Origin: Crossaster papposus
Lineage: Eukaryota; Echinodermata; Asteroidea; Velatida; Solasteridae
Length of the DNA stretch: 64,000 nt
Assembly (NCBI GenBank): GCA_037893245.1
Contig: JBAIAA010000598.1
Coordinates: 62,001-126,000 of the forward strand
Direction: 5' to 3'
The notes beneath the pieces were generated by a model. The model did no database searches. It saw only the letters and a list, made by a program, of their open reading frames with translations, and was not told the DNA's origin. The position numbers and the translations under genes were made by a program. Within the stretch, counting starts at the first letter, position 1; each line of letters starts with the position of its first letter. Shown one piece after another: positions 22,414 to 36,100 of this stretch.

Positions 22414-23613
22414 CAAGTCCCATTGAAAACAGTGTAAAATCAACAATGTTCACGACCAAGTTTCTTGCACACCGACATCACTGGGGTTTCTCAAACAACA
22501 ATCAGATTATTGTCTTGGTCTTTATCTTTCCATTTCTTTTCAATTTTTAGTAGGTTAGCCAATTACATTTTTTAATATTCACACCAAAAGAAACTCACCT
22601 CCCGAAATGTGATACTTCCCGAGCCTGCAAGCAGCCATTTTACAAATGGCATCCCTCCACGTTCTAGGGCAATTAGGACCCATTTTTCAACCGTAATTTT
22701 GTCAAGTCTGCCATCAGATTGAAGCTCAAAAACCAGGGAGTTGATCCTATGCTATATTTACACAATCCCACCATTTCTTTCACCAAACGGCATCCGTTTT
22801 CAAAAGAAATTGTGGGGGCACATTTCATGCAAATGAGCTAGCGTAGAAATTCTCCTTACAATTAGGGTGGTGCACCCTATAGGGTTGCACCTGCCTAATT
22901 CAAGTCCCATTGAAAACAGTGTAAAATCAACAATGTTCACGACCAAGTTTCTTGCACACCGACATCACTGGGGTTTCTCAAACAACAATCAGATTATTGT
23001 CTTGGTCTTTATCTTTCCATTTCTTTTCAATTTTTAGTAGGTTAGCCAATTACATTTTTTAATATTCACACCAAAAGAAACTCACCTCCCGAAATGTGAT
23101 ACTTCCCGAGCCTGCAAGCAGCCATTTTACAAATGGCATCCCTCCACGTTCTAGGGCAATTAGGACCCATTTTTCAACCGTAATTTTGTCAAGTCTGCCA
23201 TCAGATTGAAGCTCAAAAACCAGGGAGTTGATCCTATGCTATATTTACACAATCCCACCATTTCTTTCACCAAACGGCATCCGTTTTCAAAAGAAATTGT
23301 GGGGGCACATTTCATGCAAATGAGCTAGCGTAGAAATTCTCCTTACAATTAGGGTGGTGCACCCTATAGGGTTGCACCTGCCTAATTCAAGTCCCATTGA
23401 AAACAGTGTAAAATCAACAATGTTCACGACCAAGTTTCTTGCACACCGACATCACTGGGGTTTCTCAAACAACAATCAGATTATTGTCTTGGTCTTTATC
23501 TTTCCATTTCTTTTCAATTTTTAGTAGGTTAGCCAATTACATTTTTTAATATTCACACCAAAAGAAACTCACCTCTCGAAATGTGATACTTCCCGAGCCT
23601 GCAAGCAGCCATT

Positions 23614-24100
23614 TTACAAATGGCATCCCTCCACGTTCTAGGGCAATTAGGATCCATTTTTCAACCGTAATTTTGTCAAGTCTGCCCTCAGATTGAAGCT
23701 CAAAAACTAGGGAGTTGATCCTATGCTATATTTACACAATCCCACCATTTCTTTCACCAAACGGCATCCGTTTTCAAAAGAAATTGTGGGGGCACATTTC
23801 ATGCAAATGAGCTAGCGTAGAAATTCTCCTTACAATTAGGGTGGTGCACCCTATAGGGTTGCACCTGCCTAATTCAAGTCCCATTGAAAACAGTGTAAAA
23901 TCAACAATGTTCACGACCAAGTTTCTTGCACACCGACATCACTGGGGTTTCTCAAACAACAATCAGATTATTGTCTTGGTCTTTATCTTTCCATTTCTTT
24001 TCAATTTTTAGTAGGTTAGCCAATTACATTTTTTAATATTCACACCAAAAGAAACTCACCTCCCGAAATGTGATACTTCCCGAGCCTGCAAGCAGCCATT
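23614..24100 (+). repeat. Second A/B hybrid monomer inside the B array
   Basis: Within otherwise pure B sequence this copy returns to A markers at position 40 (GGATCC), 74 (GCCCTCAG) and 95 (ACTAGG at 23708), then has B markers from 23814 on. Its mosaic structure matches the boundary hybrid at 21666, which starts exactly four monomers (1948 bp) earlier. The simplest reading is that hybrid plus three B monomers were duplicated together. A separate short conversion tract from A is the alternative. Confidence 0.92.
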
Positions 24101-27100
24101 TTACAAATGGCATCCCTCCACGTTCTAGGGCAATTAGGACCCATTTTTCAACCGTAATTTTGTCAAGTCTGCCATCAGATTGAAGCTCAAAAACCAGGGA
24201 GTTGATCCTATGCTATATTTACACAATCCCACCATTTCTTTCACCAAACGGCATCCGTTTTCAAAAGAAATTGTGGGGGCACATTTCATGCAAATGAGCT
24301 AGCGTAGAAATTCTCCTTACAATTAGGGTGGTGCACCCTATAGGGTTGCACCTGCCTAATTCAAGTCCCATTGAAAACAGTGTAAAATCAACAATGTTCA
24401 CGACCAAGTTTCTTGCACACCGACATCACTGGGGTTTCTCAAACAACAATCAGATTATTGTCTTGGTCTTTATCTTTCCATTTCTTTTCAATTTTTAGTA
24501 GGTTAGCCAATTACATTTTTTAATATTCACACCAAAAGAAACTCACCTCCCGAAATGTGATACTTCCCGAGCCTGCAAGCAGCCATTTTACAAATGGCAT
24601 CCCTCCACGTTCTAGGGCAATTAGGACCCATTTTTCAACCGTAATTTTGTCAAGTCTGCCATCAGATTGAAGCTCAAAAACCAGGGAGTTGATCCTATGC
24701 TATATTTACACAATCCCACCATTTCTTTCACCAAACGGCATCCGTTTTCAAAAGAAATTGTGGGGGCACATTTCATGCAAATGAGCTAGCGTAGAAATTC
24801 TCCTTACAATTAGGGTGGTGCACCCTATAGGGTTGCACCTGCCTAATTCAAGTCCCATTGAAAACAGTGTAAAATCAACAATGTTCACGACCAAGTTTCT
24901 TGCACACCGACATCACTGGGGTTTCTCAAACAACAATCAGATTATTGTCTTGGTCTTTATCTTTCCATTTCTTTTCAATTTTTAGTAGGTTAGCCAATTA
25001 CATTTTTTAATATTCACACCAAAAGAAACTCACCTCCCGAAATGTGATACTTCCCGAGCCTGCAAGCAGCCATTTTACAAATGGCATCCCTCCACGTTCT
25101 AGGGCAATTAGGACCCATTTTTCAACCGTAATTTTGTCAAGTCTGCCATCAGATTGAAGCTCAAAAACCAGGGAGTTGATCCTATGCTATATTTACACAA
25201 TCCCACCATTTCTTTCACCAAACGGCATCCGTTTTCAAAAGAAATTGTGGGGGCACATTTCATGCAAATGAGCTAGCGTAGAAATTCTCCTTACAATTAG
25301 GGTGGTGCACCCTATAGGGTTGCACCTGCCTAATTCAAGTCCCATTGAAAACAGTGTAAAATCAACAATGTTCACGACCAAGTTTCTTGCACACCGACAT
25401 CACTGGGGTTTCTCAAACAACAATCAGATTATTGTCTTGGTCTTTATCTTTCCATTTCTTTTCAATTTTTAGTAGGTTAGCCAATTACATTTTTTAATAT
25501 TCACACCAAAAGAAACTCACCTCCCGAAATGTGATACTTCCCGAGCCTGCAAGCAGCCATTTTACAAATGGCATCCCTCCACGTTCTAGGGCAATTAGGA
25601 CCCATTTTTCAACCGTAATTTTGTCAAGTCTGCCATCAGATTGAAGCTCAAAAACCAGGGAGTTGATCCTATGCTATATTTACACAATCCCACCATTTCT
25701 TTCACCAAACGGCATCCGTTTTCAAAAGAAATTGTGGGGGCACATTTCATGCAAATGAGCTAGCGTAGAAATTCTCCTTACAATTAGGGTGGTGCACCCT
25801 ATAGGGTTGCACCTGCCTAATTCAAGTCCCATTGAAAACAGTGTAAAATCAACAATGTTCACGACCAAGTTTCTTGCACACCGACATCACTGGGGTTTCT
25901 CAAACAACAATCAGATTATTGTCTTGGTCTTTATCTTTCCATTTCTTTTCAATTTTTAGTAGGTTAGCCAATTACATTTTTTAATATTCACACCAAAAGA
26001 AACTCACCTCCCGAAATGTGATACTTCCCGAGCCTGCAAGCAGCCATTTTACAAATGGCATCCCTCCACGTTCTAGGGCAATTAGGACCCATTTTTCAAC
26101 CGTAATTTTGTCAAGTCTGCCATCAGATTGAAGCTCAAAAACCAGGGAGTTGATCCTATGCTATATTTACACAATCCCACCATTTCTTTCACCAAACGGC
26201 ATCCGTTTTTAAAAGAAATTGTGGGGGCACATTTCATGCAAATGAGCTAGCGTAGAAATTCTCCTTACAATTAGGGTGGTGCACCCTATAGGGTTGCACC
26301 TGCCTAATTCAAGTCCCATTGAAAACAGTGTAAAATCAACAATGTTCACGACCAAGTTTCTTGCACACCGACATCACTGGGGTTTCTCAAACAACAATCA
26401 GATTATTGTCTTGGTCTTTATCTTTCCATTTCTTTTCAATTTTTAGTAGGTTAGCCAATTACATTTTTTAATATTCACACCAAAAGAAACTCACCTCCCG
26501 AAATGTGATACTTCCCGAGCCTGCAAGCAGCCATTTTACAAATGGCATCCCTCCACGTTCTAGGGCAATTAGGACCCATTTTTCAACCGTCATTTTGTCA
26601 AGTCTGCCATCAGATTGAAGCTCAAAAACCAGGGAGTTGATCCTATGCTATATTTACACAATCCCACCATTTCTTTCACCAAACGGCATCCGTTTTCAAA
26701 AGAAATTGTGGGGGCACATTTCATGCAAATGAGCTAGCGTAGAAATTCTCCTTACAATTAGGGTGGTGCACCCTATAGGGTTGCACCTGCCTAATTCAAG
26801 TCCCATTGAAAACAGTGTAAAATCAACAATGTTCACGACCAAGTTTCTTGCACACCGACATCACTGGGGTTTCTCAAACAACAATCAGATTATTGTCTTG
26901 GTCTTTATCTTTCCATTTCTTTTCAATTTTTAGTAGGTTAGCCAATTACATTTTTTAATATTCACACCAAAAGAAACTCACCTCCCGAAATGTGATACTT
27001 CCCGAGCCTGCAAGCAGCCATTTTACAAATGGCATCCCTCCACGTTCTAGGGCAATTAGGACCCATTTTTCAACCGTAATTTTGTCAAGTCTGCCATCAG

Positions 27101-30100
27101 ATTGAAGCTCAAAAACCAGGGAGTTGATCCTATGCTATATTTACACAATCCCACCATTTCTTTCACCAAACGGCATCCGTTTTCAAAAGAAATTGTGGGG
27201 GCACATTTCATGCAAATGAGCTAGCGTAGAAATTCTCCTTACAATTAGGGTGGTGCACCCTATAGGGTTGCACCTGCCTAATTCAAGTCCCATTGAAAAC
27301 AGTGTAAAATCAACAATGTTCACGACCAAGTTTCTTGCACACCGACATCACTGGGGTTTCTCAAACAACAATCAGATTATTGTCTTGGTCTTTATCTTTC
27401 CATTTCTTTTCAATTTTTAGTAGGTTAGCCAATTACATTTTTTAATATTCACACCAAAAGAAACTCACCTCCCGAAATGTGATACTTCCCGAGCCTGCAA
27501 GCAGCCATTTTACAAATGGCATCCCTCCACGTTCTAGGGCAATTAGGACCCATTTTTCAACCGTAATTTTGTCAAGTCTGCCATCAGATTGAAGCTCAAA
27601 AACCAGGGAGTTGATCCTATGCTATATTTACACAATCCCACCATTTCTTTCACCAAACGGCATCCGTTTTCAAAAGAAATTGTGGGGGCACATTTCATGC
27701 AAATGAGCTAGCGTAGAAATTCTCCTTACAATTAGGGTGGTGCACCCTATAGGGTTGCACCTGCCTAATTCAAGTCCCATTGAAAACAGTGTAAAATCAA
27801 CAATGTTCACGACCAAGTTTCTTGCACACCGACATCACTGGGGTTTCTCAAACAACAATCAGATTATTGTCTTGGTCTTTATCTTTCCATTTCTTTTCAA
27901 TTTTTAGTAGGTTAGCCAATTACATTTTTTAATATTCACACCAAAAGAAACTCACCTCCCGAAATGTGATACTTCCCGAGCCTGCAAGCAGCCATTTTAC
28001 AAATGGCATCCCTCCACGTTCTAGGGCAATTAGGACCCATTTTTCAACCGTAATTTTGTCAAGTCTGCCATCAGATTGAAGCTCAAAAACCAGGGAGTTG
28101 ATCCTATGCTATATTTACACAATCCCACCATTTCTTTCACCAAACGGCATCCGTTTTCAAAAGAAATTGTGGGGGCACATTTCATGCAAATGAGCTAGCG
28201 TAGAAATTCTCCTTACAATTAGGGTGGTGCACCCTATAGGGTTGCACCTGCCTAATTCAAGTCCCATTGAAAACAGTGTAAAATCAACAATGTTCACGAC
28301 CAAGTTTCTTGCACACCGACATCACTGGGGTTTCTCAAACAACAATCAGATTATTGTCTTGGTCTTTATCTTTCCATTTCTTTTCAATTTTTAGTAGGTT
28401 AGCCAATTACATTTTTTAATATTCACACCAAAAGAAACTCACCTCCCGAAATGTGATACTTCCCGAGCCTGCAAGCAGCCATTTTACAAATGGCATCCCT
28501 CCACGTTCTAGGGCAATTAGGACCCATTTTTCAACCGTAATTTTGTCAAGTCTGCCATCAGATTGAAGCTCAAAAACCAGGGAGTTGATCCTATGCTATA
28601 TTTACACAATCCCACCATTTCTTTCACCAAACGGCATCCGTTTTCAAAAGAAATTGTGGGGGCACATTTCATGCAAATGAGCTAGCGTAGAAATTCTCCT
28701 TACAATTAGGGTGGTGCACCCTATAGGGTTGCACCTGCCTAATTCAAGTCCCATTGAAAACAGTGTAAAATCAACAATGTTCACGACCAAGTTTCTTGCA
28801 CACCGACATCACTGGGGTTTCTCAAACAACAATCAGATTATTGTCTTGGTCTTTATCTTTCCATTTCTTTTCAATTTTTAGTAGGTTAGCCAATTACATT
28901 TTTTAATATTCACACCAAAAGAAACTCACCTCCCGAAATGTGATACTTCCCGAGCCTGCAAGCAGCCATTTTACAAATGGCATCCCTCCACGTTCTAGGG
29001 CAATTAGGACCCATTTTTCAACCGTAATTTTGTCAAGTCTGCCATCAGATTGAAGCTCAAAAACCAGGGAGTTGATCCTATGCTATATTTACACAATCCC
29101 ACCATTTCTTTCACCAAACGGCATCCGTTTTCAAAAGAAATTGTGGGGGCACATTTCATGCAAATGAGCTAGCGTAGAAATTCTCCTTACAATTAGGGTG
29201 GTGCACCCTATAGGGTTGCACCTGCCTAATTCAAGTCCCATTGAAAACAGTGTAAAATCAACAATGTTCACGACCAAGTTTCTTGCACACCGACATCACT
29301 GGGGTTTCTCAAACAACAATCAGATTATTGTCTTGGTCTTTATCTTTCCATTTCTTTTCAATTTTTAGTAGGTTAGCCAATTACATTTTTTAATATTCAC
29401 ACCAAAAGAAACTCACCTCCCGAAATGTGATACTTCCCGAGCCTGCAAGCAGCCATTTTACAAATGGCATCCCTCCACGTTCTAGGGCAATTAGGACCCA
29501 TTTTTCAACCGTAATTTTGTCAAGTCTGCCATCAGATTGAAGCTCAAAAACCAGGGAGTTGATCCTATGCTATATTTACACAATCCCACCATTTCTTTCA
29601 CCAAACGGCATCCGTTTTCAAAAGAAATTGTGGGGGCACATTTCATGCAAATGAGCTAGCGTAGAAATTCTCCTTACAATTAGGGTGGTGCACCCTATAG
29701 GGTTGCACCTGCCTAATTCAAGTCCCATTGAAAACAGTGTAAAATCAACAATGTTCACGACCAAGTTTCTTGCACACCGACATCACTGGGGTTTCTCAAA
29801 CAACAATCAGATTATTGTCTTGGTCTTTATCTTTCCATTTCTTTTCAATTTTTAGTAGGTTAGCCAATTACATTTTTTAATATTCACACCAAAAGAAACT
29901 CACCTCCCGAAATGTGATACTTCCCGAGCCTGCAAGCAGCCATTTTACAAATGGCATCCCTCCACGTTCTAGGGCAATTAGGACCCATTTTTCAACCGTA
30001 ATTTTGTCAAGTCTGCCATCAGATTGAAGCTCAAAAACCAGGGAGTTGATCCTATGCTATATTTACACAATCCCACCATTTCTTTCACCAAACGGCATCC

Positions 30101-33100
30101 GTTTTCAAAAGAAATTGTGGGGGCACATTTCATGCAAATGAGCTAGCGTAGAAATTCTCCTTACAATTAGGGTGGTGCACCCTATAGGGTTGCACCTGCC
30201 TAATTCAAGTCCCATTGAAAACAGTGTAAAATCAACAATGTTCACGACCAAGTTTCTTGCACACCGACATCACTGGGGTTTCTCAAACAACAATCAGATT
30301 ATTGTCTTGGTCTTTATCTTTCCATTTCTTTTCAATTTTTAGTAGGTTAGCCAATTACATTTTTTAATATTCACACCAAAAGAAACTCACCTCCCGAAAT
30401 GTGATACTTCCCGAGCCTGCAAGCAGCCATTTTACAAATGGCATCCCTCCACGTTCTAGGGCAATTAGGACCCATTTTTCAACCGTAATTTTGTCAAGTC
30501 TGCCATCAGATTGAAGCTCAAAAACCAGGGAGTTGATCCTATGCTATATTTACACAATCCCACCATTTCTTTCACCAAACGGCATCCGTTTTCAAAAGAA
30601 ATTGTGGGGGCACATTTCATGCAAATGAGCTAGCGTAGAAATTCTCCTTACAATTAGGGTGGTGCACCCTATAGGGTTGCACCTGCCTAATTCAAGTCCC
30701 ATTGAAAACAGTGTAAAATCAACAATGTTCACGACCAAGTTTCTTGCACACCGACATCACTGGGGTTTCTCAAACAACAATCAGATTATTGTCTTGGTCT
30801 TTATCTTTCCATTTCTTTTCAATTTTTAGTAGGTTAGCCAATTACATTTTTTAATATTCACACCAAAAGAAACTCACCTCCCGAAATGTGATACTTCCCG
30901 AGCCTGCAAGCAGCCATTTTACAAATGGCATCCCTCCACGTTCTAGGGCAATTAGGACCCATTTTTCAACCGTAATTTTGTCAAGTCTGCCATCAGATTG
31001 AAGCTCAAAAACCAGGGAGTTGATCCTATGCTATATTTACACAATCCCACCATTTCTTTCACCAAACGGCATCCGTTTTCAAAAGAAATTGTGGGGGCAC
31101 ATTTCATGCAAATGAGCTAGCGTAGAAATTCTCCTTACAATTAGGGTGGTGCACCCTATAGGGTTGCACCTGCCTAATTCAAGTCCCATTGAAAACAGTG
31201 TAAAATCAACAATGTTCACGACCAAGTTTCTTGCACACCGACATCACTGGGGTTTCTCAAACAACAATCAGATTATTGTCTTGGTCTTTATCTTTCCATT
31301 TCTTTTCAATTTTTAGTAGGTTAGCCAATTACATTTTTTAATATTCACACCAAAAGAAACTCACCTCCCGAAATGTGATACTTCCCGAGCCTGCAAGCAG
31401 CCATTTTACAAATGGCATCCCTCCACGTTCTAGGGCAATTAGGACCCATTTTTCAACCGTAATTTTGTCAAGTCTGCCATCAGATTGAAGCTCAAAAACC
31501 AGGGAGTTGATCCTATGCTATATTTACACAATCCCACCATTTCTTTCACCAAACGGCATCCGTTTTCAAAAGAAATTGTGGGGGCACATTTCATGCAAAT
31601 GAGCTAGCGTAGAAATTCTCCTTACAATTAGGGTGGTGCACCCTATAGGGTTGCACCTGCCTAATTCAAGTCCCATTGAAAACAGTGTAAAATCAACAAT
31701 GTTCACGACCAAGTTTCTTGCACACCGACATCACTGGGGTTTCTCAAACAACAATCAGATTATTGTCTTGGTCTTTATCTTTCCATTTCTTTTCAATTTT
31801 TAGTAGGTTAGCCAATTACATTTTTTAATATTCACACCAAAAGAAACTCACCTCCCGAAATGTGATACTTCCCGAGCCTGCAAGCAGCCATTTTACAAAT
31901 GGCATCCCTCCACGTTCTAGGGCAATTAGGACCCATTTTTCAACCGTAATTTTGTCAAGTCTGCCATCAGATTGAAGCTCAAAAACCAGGGAGTTGATCC
32001 TATGCTATATTTACACAATCCCACCATTTCTTTCACCAAACGGCATCCGTTTTCAAAAGAAATTGTGGGGGCACATTTCATGCAAATGAGCTAGCGTAGA
32101 AATTCTCCTTACAATTAGGGTGGTGCACCCTATAGGGTTGCACCTGCCTAATTCAAGTCCCATTGAAAACAGTGTAAAATCAACAATGTTCACGACCAAG
32201 TTTCTTGCACACCGACATCACTGGGGTTTCTCAAACAACAATCAGATTATTGTCTTGGTCTTTATCTTTCCATTTCTTTTCAATTTTTAGTAGGTTAGCC
32301 AATTACATTTTTTAATATTCACACCAAAAGAAACTCACCTCCCGAAATGTGATACTTCCCGAGCCTGCAAGCAGCCATTTTACAAATGGCATCCCTCCAC
32401 GTTCTAGGGCAATTAGGACCCATTTTTCAACCGTAATTTTGTCAAGTCTGCCATCAGATTGAAGCTCAAAAACCAGGGAGTTGATCCTATGCTATATTTA
32501 CACAATCCCACCATTTCTTTCACCAAACGGCATCCGTTTTCAAAAGAAATTGTGGGGGCACATTTCATGCAAATGAGCTAGCGTAGAAATTCTCCTTACA
32601 ATTAGGGTGGTGCACCCTATAGGGTTGCACCTGCCTAATTCAAGTCCCATTGAAAACAGTGTAAAATCAACAATGTTCACGACCAAGTTTCTTGCACACC
32701 GACATCACTGGGGTTTCTCAAACAACAATCAGATTATTGTCTTGGTCTTTATCTTTCCATTTCTTTTCAATTTTTAGTAGGTTAGCCAATTACATTTTTT
32801 AATATTCACACCAAAAGAAACTCACCTCCCGAAATGTGATACTTCCCGAGCCTGCAAGCAGCCATTTTACAAATGGCATCCCTCCACGTTCTAGGGCAAT
32901 TAGGACCCATTTTTCAACCGTAATTTTGTCAAGTCTGCCATCAGATTGAAGCTCAAAAACCAGGGAGTTGATCCTATGCTATATTTACACAATCCCACCA
33001 TTTCTTTCACCAAACGGCATCCGTTTTCAAAAGAAATTGTGGGGGCACATTTCATGCAAATGAGCTAGCGTAGAAATTCTCCTTACAATTAGGGTGGTGC

Positions 33101-36100
33101 ACCCTATAGGGTTGCACCTGCCTAATTCAAGTCCCATTGAAAACAGTGTAAAATCAACAATGTTCACGACCAAGTTTCTTGCACACCGACATCACTGGGG
33201 TTTCTCAAACAACAATCAGATTATTGTCTTGGTCTTTATCTTTCCATTTCTTTTCAATTTTTAGTAGGTTAGCCAATTACATTTTTTAATATTCACACCA
33301 AAAGAAACTCACCTCCCGAAATGTGATACTTCCCGAGCCTGCAAGCAGCCATTTTACAAATGGCATCCCTCCACGTTCTAGGGCAATTAGGACCCATTTT
33401 TCAACCGTAATTTTGTCAAGTCTGCCATCAGATTGAAGCTCAAAAACCAGGGAGTTGATCCTATGCTATATTTACACAATCCCACCATTTCTTTCACCAA
33501 ACGGCATCCGTTTTCAAAAGAAATTGTGGGGGCACATTTCATGCAAATGAGCTAGCGTAGAAATTCTCCTTACAATTAGGGTGGTGCACCCTATAGGGTT
33601 GCACCTGCCTAATTCAAGTCCCATTGAAAACAGTGTAAAATCAACAATGTTCACGACCAAGTTTCTTGCACACCGACATCACTGGGGTTTCTCAAACAAC
33701 AATCAGATTATTGTCTTGGTCTTTATCTTTCCATTTCTTTTCAATTTTTAGTAGGTTAGCCAATTACATTTTTTAATATTCACACCAAAAGAAACTCACC
33801 TCCCGAAATGTGATACTTCCCGAGCCTGCAAGCAGCCATTTTACAAATGGCATCCCTCCACGTTCTAGGGCAATTAGGACCCATTTTTCAACCGTAATTT
33901 TGTCAAGTCTGCCATCAGATTGAAGCTCAAAAACCAGGGAGTTGATCCTATGCTATATTTACACAATCCCACCATTTCTTTCACCAAACGGCATCCGTTT
34001 TCAAAAGAAATTGTGGGGGCACATTTCATGCAAATGAGCTAGCGTAGAAATTCTCCTTACAATTAGGGTGGTGCACCCTATAGGGTTGCACCTGCCTAAT
34101 TCAAGTCCCATTGAAAACAGTGTAAAATCAACAATGTTCACGACCAAGTTTCTTGCACACCGACATCACTGGGGTTTCTCAAACAACAATCAGATTATTG
34201 TCTTGGTCTTTATCTTTCCATTTCTTTTCAATTTTTAGTAGGTTAGCCAATTACATTTTTTAATATTCACACCAAAAGAAACTCACCTCCCGAAATGTGA
34301 TACTTCCCGAGCCTGCAAGCAGCCATTTTACAAATGGCATCCCTCCACGTTCTAGGGCAATTAGGACCCATTTTTCAACCGTAATTTTGTCAAGTCTGCC
34401 ATCAGATTGAAGCTCAAAAACCAGGGAGTTGATCCTATGCTATATTTACACAATCCCACCATTTCTTTCACCAAACGGCATCCGTTTTCAAAAGAAATTG
34501 TGGGGGCACATTTCATGCAAATGAGCTAGCGTAGAAATTCTCCTTACAATTAGGGTGGTGCACCCTATAGGGTTGCACCTGCCTAATTCAAGTCCCATTG
34601 AAAACAGTGTAAAATCAACAATGTTCACGACCAAGTTTCTTGCACACCGACATCACTGGGGTTTCTCAAACAACAATCAGATTATTGTCTTGGTCTTTAT
34701 CTTTCCATTTCTTTTCAATTTTTAGTAGGTTAGCCAATTACATTTTTTAATATTCACACCAAAAGAAACTCACCTCCCGAAATGTGATACTTCCCGAGCC
34801 TGCAAGCAGCCATTTTACAAATGGCATCCCTCCACGTTCTAGGGCAATTAGGACCCATTTTTCAACCGTAATTTTGTCAAGTCTGCCATCAGATTGAAGC
34901 TCAAAAACCAGGGAGTTGATCCTATGCTATATTTACACAATCCCACCATTTCTTTCACCAAACGGCATCCGTTTTCAAAAGAAATTGTGGGGGCACATTT
35001 CATGCAAATGAGCTAGCGTAGAAATTCTCCTTACAATTAGGGTGGTGCACCCTATAGGGTTGCACCTGCCTAATTCAAGTCCCATTGAAAACAGTGTAAA
35101 ATCAACAATGTTCACGACCAAGTTTCTTGCACACCGACATCACTGGGGTTTCTCAAACAACAATCAGATTATTGTCTTGGTCTTTATCTTTCCATTTCTT
35201 TTCAATTTTTAGTAGGTTAGCCAATTACATTTTTTAATATTCACACCAAAAGAAACTCACCTCCCGAAATGTGATACTTCCCGAGCCTGCAAGCAGCCAT
35301 TTTACAAATGGCATCCCTCCACGTTCTAGGGCAATTAGGACCCATTTTTCAACCGTAATTTTGTCAAGTCTGCCATCAGATTGAAGCTCAAAAACCAGGG
35401 AGTTGATCCTATGCTATATTTACACAATCCCACCATTTCTTTCACCAAACGGCATCCGTTTTCAAAAGAAATTGTGGGGGCACATTTCATGCAAATGAGC
35501 TAGCGTAGAAATTCTCCTTACAATTAGGGTGGTGCACCCTATAGGGTTGCACCTGCCTAATTCAAGTCCCATTGAAAACAGTGTAAAATCAACAATGTTC
35601 ACGACCAAGTTTCTTGCACACCGACATCACTGGGGTTTCTCAAACAACAATCAGATTATTGTCTTGGTCTTTATCTTTCCATTTCTTTTCAATTTTTAGT
35701 AGGTTAGCCAATTACATTTTTTAATATTCACACCAAAAGAAACTCACCTCCCGAAATGTGATACTTCCCGAGCCTGCAAGCAGCCATTTTACAAATGGCA
35801 TCCCTCCACGTTCTAGGGCAATTAGGACCCATTTTTCAACCGTAATTTTGTCAAGTCTGCCATCAGATTGAAGCTCAAAAACCAGGGAGTTGATCCTATG
35901 CTATATTTACACAATCCCACCATTTCTTTCACCAAACGGCATCCGTTTTCAAAAGAAATTGTGGGGGCACATTTCATGCAAATGAGCTAGCGTAGAAATT
36001 CTCCTTACAATTAGGGTGGTGCACCCTATAGGGTTGCACCTGCCTAATTCAAGTCCCATTGAAAACAGTGTAAAATCAACAATGTTCACGACCAAGTTTC

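Larger units (their letters stand above)
21666..23613 (+). repeat. Four-monomer block (hybrid + three B) next to a copy of itself
   Basis: The block is 1948 bp, exactly four 487-bp units, and the next unit starts with the same hybrid monomer. The third B monomer ends with a private C-to-T change at 23576 (CTCTCG instead of CTCCCG), seen nowhere else that I noticed. That change therefore probably arose after the duplication, or came with the crossover that made it. Confidence 0.7.
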
